A stretch of 64,000 nucleotides of DNA, taken from Rhodocyclaceae bacterium. GTDB lineage: Bacteria; Pseudomonadota; Gammaproteobacteria; Burkholderiales; Rhodocyclaceae. Where the stretch lies: contig JAGRFY010000016.1 of NCBI GenBank assembly GCA_020445765.1, positions 1-64,000 of the forward strand. Direction: 5' to 3'. How positions within the stretch are numbered: the first letter of the stretch is position 1; every line of letters starts with the position of its first letter. Below, in pieces: positions 60,105-64,000 of this stretch. The notes under the pieces were generated by a model. The model did no database searches and had not been told where the DNA came from. It was given only the letters and a program-made list of their open reading frames with translations. The translations under genes were made by a program, and so were the position numbers.

Positions 60105-62117
60105 ATGGCCAGTCTGCTCAACATCGGAATCACCGGACTCAATGCCGCCCAGTCTGGGCTGGTGACGACCGGCCACAACATCTCGAATGCGGGGACGCCT
60201 GGCTACAGCCGCCAGAGCATCGTTCAAAGTACCCAGGATCCGGTGTTCTCGGGTGGTGGATTCTTCGGTACCGGAACCCGCGTCGACACGGTCAAGCGGG
60301 CCTACAGCCAATACCTCGAAAACCAGGTGCTCGGGGCCGATACCCGACGTGCCGAACTCGAGACCTACTCGGCCCAGATCGGGGAGCTGGACAACCTCCT
60401 GGCCGATCCGGCGGTGAGTCTTTCCGGCGCACTCGAGGAATTCTTCAAGGGCGTCCAGGACGTTGCTGCCAACCCGTCCAACGTCCCGGCGCGCCAGTCG
60501 CTGCTGTCGTCGGCGGAGGCAATGATCTCGCGCTTCCAGGCGATCAATGGACGCATCGATCAGGTGCGGGACAGCAACGAAGACGTGATCGCCGGCTCGG
60601 TCGACCAGATCAACTCGCTGGCCGAAGAGATCGCCGCCCTGAATGCGCACATTACCGCTGCCCAGGTCGGCGGTCCCAGCCTGCCGGCCAACGACTTGCT
60701 CGATCAGCGCAACGACCTGCTGCGCCAGCTCAACCGCTTCGTCCGGGTCAATGCGGTCGAGGAGTCGAACGGTTCGGTATCGGTGTTCGTCGGCTCTGGC
60801 CAGGCATTGGTGATCGGCGGCGAGGCGGCAACGTTTTCGGCCTTTCCGGCGCCCGACGATCCGGCGCGGCTGGCCATCGGCATGACGACGCCGTCGGGCG
60901 GCCTCATCGTGTTTCCGGAAGGTCTTCTCGGTGGCGGCCAACTCGGCGGTGCGCTGGCATTCCGGCGTGAGGCGCTCGATCCCGCGCAGAACCAACTCGG
61001 ACTGATCGCCGCCGGCCTCGGGGTGGCCTTCAACGAACAGCATCGCCTCGGCATCGATCTCGACGGCGCTTTCGGCGGCGATTTCTTCACCAATCTGGTT
61101 CCGACGGTCAAGGGCATCGATGGCGCCACCAGTGACGTGACGGTTGCCTTCGACCCGGCGGGAGCAGCGAATCTGACGGCCGACGAGTATCTGTTGACGG
61201 TCGATTCGGGTGCCGCCAGCGGCTACGTGCTGACCCGCCGCTCCGACGGTCAGGCCGTGAGTGCCGCCGACGTCGGTCTCAGCGTCACGCTAGGGGCTCC
61301 TTCCTCGCTGACCGATGGTGACGAATTCCTGCTGCAGCCGACGCGCAACGTGGCGCGGGACATTGCCCTGGCGATTCGCGATACGCGTCTGGTGGCAGCG
61401 GCGGATCCGGTGGTCGGCAACACAACGCTGGCCAATGGCGGTACCGCTGTGATGTCCGACGTTCGCGCGGTCCGCATCGGCAACATGGATGGCACGCCGG
61501 CCGACAACAAGCCGGACTTCAACGACATCACCTTGAGCTTCAATGCCGCCACCAATGTGCTGGCACCGTCCGCAACCGGACTGACCTTCACGCCGGCCAG
61601 TCTGGCATTCGATCCTGCGACCGACGCCGCGGGCAAGACCTTCACGCTCACCGCGAACGGCGGTGGGTCATCATTCGACGTCCAGTTCCGCATTGGTGGT
61701 GTGCCGGCCAATGGCGACACGTTCACGCTTTCGCCGAATCAGGGTGGCGGCGAGATCGGCGTATCGGACAGTCGCAACATGGTCGCCCTTGGTGCCCTGC
61801 AATTCAACAAATCGCTCCTGGTGCGGCGCGATGCCGGCGGCGTGCCGGTATCGGGCACCGCGACAGCGACCTTTCAGTCCGTCTATTCGCAACTGGTCGC
61901 CGACGTCGGCAGCAAGGCGCGCGAGGTGCAGGTCGGGGAGCAGGCGCAACAGAAACTGCTCGACCAGGCGAACGCGTCGCGCGAAGCCCTGTCCGGCGTC
62001 AACCTGGACGAGGAGGCGGCGAATCTGGTGCGCTACCAGCAGGCCTATCAGGCATCTGCGCGCGTGATGCAGATCGCCGGCCGCCTGTTCGACGAGATCC
62101 TGTCGATCGCGCAATAA
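60105..62117 (+). CDS. flgK: Hook-filament junction protein FlgK (HAP1)
   Basis: This 670-residue protein is longer than the common 550 or so, with an enlarged middle region. The N-terminus SLLNIGITGLNAAQSGLVTTGHNISNAGTPGYSRQ and C-terminus VNLDEEAANLVRYQQAYQASARVMQI are the FlgK ends. A D-rich central part (about 340-560) appears to hold one or two extra domains. AGGGAAA precedes the ATG. FlgN would be its chaperone. Confidence 0.94.
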   Translation: MASLLNIGITGLNAAQSGLVTTGHNISNAGTPGYSRQSIVQSTQDPVFSGGGFFGTGTRVDTVKRAYSQYLENQVLGADTRRAELETYSAQIGELDNLLADPAVSLSGALEEFFKGVQDVAANPSNVPARQSLLSSAEAMISRFQAINGRIDQVRDSNEDVIAGSVDQINSLAEEIAALNAHITAAQVGGPSLPANDLLDQRNDLLRQLNRFVRVNAVEESNGSVSVFVGSGQALVIGGEAATFSAFPAPDDPARLAIGMTTPSGGLIVFPEGLLGGGQLGGALAFRREALDPAQNQLGLIAAGLGVAFNEQHRLGIDLDGAFGGDFFTNLVPTVKGIDGATSDVTVAFDPAGAANLTADEYLLTVDSGAASGYVLTRRSDGQAVSAADVGLSVTLGAPSSLTDGDEFLLQPTRNVARDIALAIRDTRLVAAADPVVGNTTLANGGTAVMSDVRAVRIGNMDGTPADNKPDFNDITLSFNAATNVLAPSATGLTFTPASLAFDPATDAAGKTFTLTANGGGSSFDVQFRIGGVPANGDTFTLSPNQGGGEIGVSDSRNMVALGALQFNKSLLVRRDAGGVPVSGTATATFQSVYSQLVADVGSKAREVQVGEQAQQKLLDQANASREALSGVNLDEEAANLVRYQQAYQASARVMQIAGRLFDEILSIAQ

Positions 62118-62135
62118 ACGCAGGAGTAGCAGACC

Positions 62136-63044
62136 ATGAGAGTGAGTACCGCGCTGATTCACGATACCGCCGTCGGCAGCATCCAGGACCAGCAGACCAA
62201 GCTGCTGTCGCTGCAGCAGCAGGTTGCCACCGGACGCCGTGCAGTGAAGCCCTCGGACGATCCGATTGCCACCGCCCGCGCCCTCGAGGTGTCGCAATCG
62301 AAGAGCGTGAACAATCAGTTCCAGCTCAACCAGGGCTACGCGAAGGAAGCGCTGGGGCTGGTCGAGAACAAGCTGGAGGGCGTCAAGGACATCCTCGGCT
62401 ATGTCCGCGATCAGGTGGTCGCCGCCGGCAACGGTTCGTTCAGCCAGTCCGAACGGGATGCCGTGGCGATCGACCTGAGGGCGCGTTTCGACGCCTTGCT
62501 GTCGCTCGCCAACAGCCAGGACGGCAAGGGTGAGTACGTGTTCTCCGGCTTCAAGGGCGACACCCAGCCGTTCGCGGGCGGTCTGTCCGGTGTGACCTAC
62601 CAGGGCGACCAGGGCGAGCGCACGATGCAAGTGTCGACGTCGCGGGTGCTGCCGGTGTCCAACAGTGGCGACGAAGTCTTCATGAAGGTGCCTGGATCGA
62701 CGGCGAATCTGTTCGGCGTGATTTCGAATTTCATCACCGATCTGGAAAATCCGCTGGCATCGGTGCCGGCGGCGGTCAGCACGGCGCTGACGGAACTGGA
62801 TTCGTCCTTCGACAACATCCTGCGGGTTCAGGCGTCGATCGGATCGCGCGTCAATGAGGTCGAAGCGCTGGAGAACGTGTCCGGCGACCTGGACCTTCAA
62901 TATGCACAGGCGATCTCGCGACTGCAGGATGTGGACTACGCGGAGGCGATCAGCGACCTGACCATGGAGCAGACCTTCCTGCAGGCGGCACAGCAGTCCT
63001 TTCTGAGGGTTGCCAACCTGTCACTGTTCAATTTCCTGAACTGA
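62136..63044 (+). CDS. flgL: Hook-filament junction protein FlgL (HAP3)
   Basis: This 302-residue junction protein begins MRVSTALIHDTAVGSIQDQQ, has the flagellin-like QQVATGRRAVKPSDDPIATARALE and ends DYAEAISDLTMEQTFLQAAQQSFL with LSLFNFLN. It connects FlgK to the filament. Its stop shares a base with the next small gene. Confidence 0.94.
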   Translation: MRVSTALIHDTAVGSIQDQQTKLLSLQQQVATGRRAVKPSDDPIATARALEVSQSKSVNNQFQLNQGYAKEALGLVENKLEGVKDILGYVRDQVVAAGNGSFSQSERDAVAIDLRARFDALLSLANSQDGKGEYVFSGFKGDTQPFAGGLSGVTYQGDQGERTMQVSTSRVLPVSNSGDEVFMKVPGSTANLFGVISNFITDLENPLASVPAAVSTALTELDSSFDNILRVQASIGSRVNEVEALENVSGDLDLQYAQAISRLQDVDYAEAISDLTMEQTFLQAAQQSFLRVANLSLFNFLN

Positions 63045-63427
63045 TGCGGCACTGGGTCATCCTGCTGGCTGCCTTGTCGTTGGCCGCGCCGGCTGCCGAA
63101 TTCGAGCACGGCGCATCGTCCGTCGACCCGGAGCTCCCGCTCGCGGAATCGAGCCTGCCGACCGGCGCGTGGTCGCTCGAGCACGAAGATCTCGGGGGCG
63201 GTCGCCATCGATTGCACCTGCTGCTGGATCGGCTTCATACCGGCGACGACGGCAGCGCTCGATTGATCGTCCGCCGCTGGGCCGAGCAACGACTGCGAGC
63301 CGAGGGCCGAGCCGGATACGAATTGCTTCGCTACGAAGCGGGCGTGCGTTCCGGCTGGTTCGTCGGGCGGCGTTACGTCGACGCCGAGTTGCGCTTCTTC
63401 AGCTCGTCGAGCTTCGGCAGCTTCTAG
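63044..63427 (+). CDS. Small exported protein of unknown function
   Basis: This 127-residue protein has a plausible signal peptide (MRHWVILLAALSLAAPAAE) and a basic body with ARLIVRRWAEQRLRAEG, GYELLRYEAGV and a serine-rich ending. I recognise no family. Its ATG overlaps the flgL stop by one base (TGATG), so it is co-translated with flgL, which suggests a link to the flagellar transcript, though it may be a passenger. Confidence 0.65.
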   Translation: MRHWVILLAALSLAAPAAEFEHGASSVDPELPLAESSLPTGAWSLEHEDLGGGRHRLHLLLDRLHTGDDGSARLIVRRWAEQRLRAEGRAGYELLRYEAGVRSGWFVGRRYVDAELRFFSSSSFGSF

Positions 63428-63444
63428 GCAAATTCGCCCTGCGC

Positions 63445-64000
63445 TCAATGAAGCGCTTGGAGCAACTGACCGACCGCGTCGAATCCACGATCGAAGAAGT
63501 GCCGCATGGCCGGCGCGAATGCTTCCATCGACAGCATCAACACCAGGAAGCCGGTACCGAGGGTTACGGGAAATCCGATCGCGAATAGATTGAGCTGCGG
63601 TGCTGCCCGGGTCAGCACACCCATCGCAATGTTGACGACGAGCAGCGTCGCCATGATCGGCATCGCAAGCAGCAGTCCGGCTGCAAACAAGGTCGTGCCG
63701 AAGCGAACCGCCGACATCCAGCCGTCACCGTGCAGCGGCGTGGCGCTGACCGGCAGCCATTCGAAGCTTCGAATGACCACATCCACCAGCAGCAGATGAC
63801 CATTCAGCGCCAGGAACAGCAGGCTGGTGATCAGGCCCATGAACTCGGCGACCACTGCCGTTCGTCCGCCCGAGTCCGGATCGAAGAAGGCTGCGAAGGA
63901 CAGTCCCATCTGCAGGCCAACCAGCTCGCCGGCGACATCGACGGCGGCAAACACGATCCGCATCATGACCGCGATCGCCGCGCCGATCAGAAACTGCTGT
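63445..64000 (-). CDS. fliR: Flagellar export protein FliR, C-terminal part
   Basis: The gene runs off the window, so the N-terminus is missing; about 185 residues remain. Four hydrophobic segments and the FliR pattern GQLQMGLSFAAFFDP-like LVGLQMGLSFAAFFDPDSG, NGHLLLVDVVIRSFEWLP and PQLNLFAIGFPVTLGTGFLVL identify it. FliR is an inner-membrane part of the export gate with FliP and FliQ. It converges with the small gene after flgL, 17 bases apart. Confidence 0.93.
   Translation of the reverse strand, partial: QQFLIGAAIAVMMRIVFAAVDVAGELVGLQMGLSFAAFFDPDSGGRTAVVAEFMGLITSLLFLALNGHLLLVDVVIRSFEWLPVSATPLHGDGWMSAVRFGTTLFAAGLLLAMPIMATLLVVNIAMGVLTRAAPQLNLFAIGFPVTLGTGFLVLMLSMEAFAPAMRHFFDRGFDAVGQLLQALH

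Noticed and set aside
1..64000. CRISPR arrays, insertion sequences, prophage or integrase genes
   Set aside because: No regularly spaced repeats, transposase or integrase motifs, or flanking inverted repeats were found anywhere in the window.

Overview
The window is about 64 kb of high-GC DNA from a Gram-negative, motile bacterium, most likely a gammaproteobacterium. Evidence: a type II secretion operon in the order E-F-G-H-I-J-K-L-M-N-D with no gspC, which I recall from Xanthomonas-type xps clusters; a complete rod/hook/P-ring/L-ring flagellar set with sigma-54-type promoters; GspD and FlgH lipoproteins; and lipid A-acyltransferase-like and Wzm/Wzt genes. I cannot name a genus from sequence alone. 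No insertion sequence, integrase, CRISPR array, rRNA or intact tRNA was seen.

Layout. 1-1628: the 3' end of electron-transfer-flavoprotein:ubiquinone oxidoreductase and a multi-spanning permease, closed by a textbook terminator. 1879-4653: a large MalT-like LuxR ATPase regulator. 4797-14777: nucleotide-sugar and glycan genes, giving dTDP-L-rhamnose (rfbB-D-A-C), a UDP-glucuronate 4-epimerase-type enzyme, wecB, a bifunctional mannose-1-phosphate guanylyltransferase, apaH, a GT2 glycosyltransferase and wecA. 14780-25254: the type II secretion operon, with start/stop overlaps at most junctions. 25308-27816: a small lipoprotein, then a 598-residue secreted protein with strong expression signals and its own terminator.

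27840-43607 is a second, larger polysaccharide region with two facing operons. The rightward one holds a parvulin-type isomerase, the Wzm/Wzt ABC exporter (Wzt with a C-terminal domain), a hexapeptide acyltransferase and a methyltransferase with a coiled-coil tail. The leftward one starts with a sulfotransferase and continues through a GT2-GT4 fusion, a GT2 with a 14-residue-period coiled coil, a WsaF-like GT4, a HAD-family protein, a methyltransferase, an acyltransferase-like protein and a polysaccharide deacetylase. Together with 4797-14777 this reads as an exported, rhamnose-containing glycan that may be methylated, acetylated and sulfated.

44031-49578: a FecR-domain protein, an OmpA-like lipoprotein and a CHASE2 adenylate cyclase, then moaC, a BepA-like M48 metalloprotease and tusA. 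49705-64000: flagellar genes. fliC, flgN-flgM and flgA run leftward, flgB through flgL rightward, and a partial fliR leftward at the edge. I find sigma-54-like sites before fliC, flgB and flgK and a sigma-28-like site before flgM. The regulatory picture is therefore sigma-54-driven structural genes, including flagellin, with FlgM itself under FliA.
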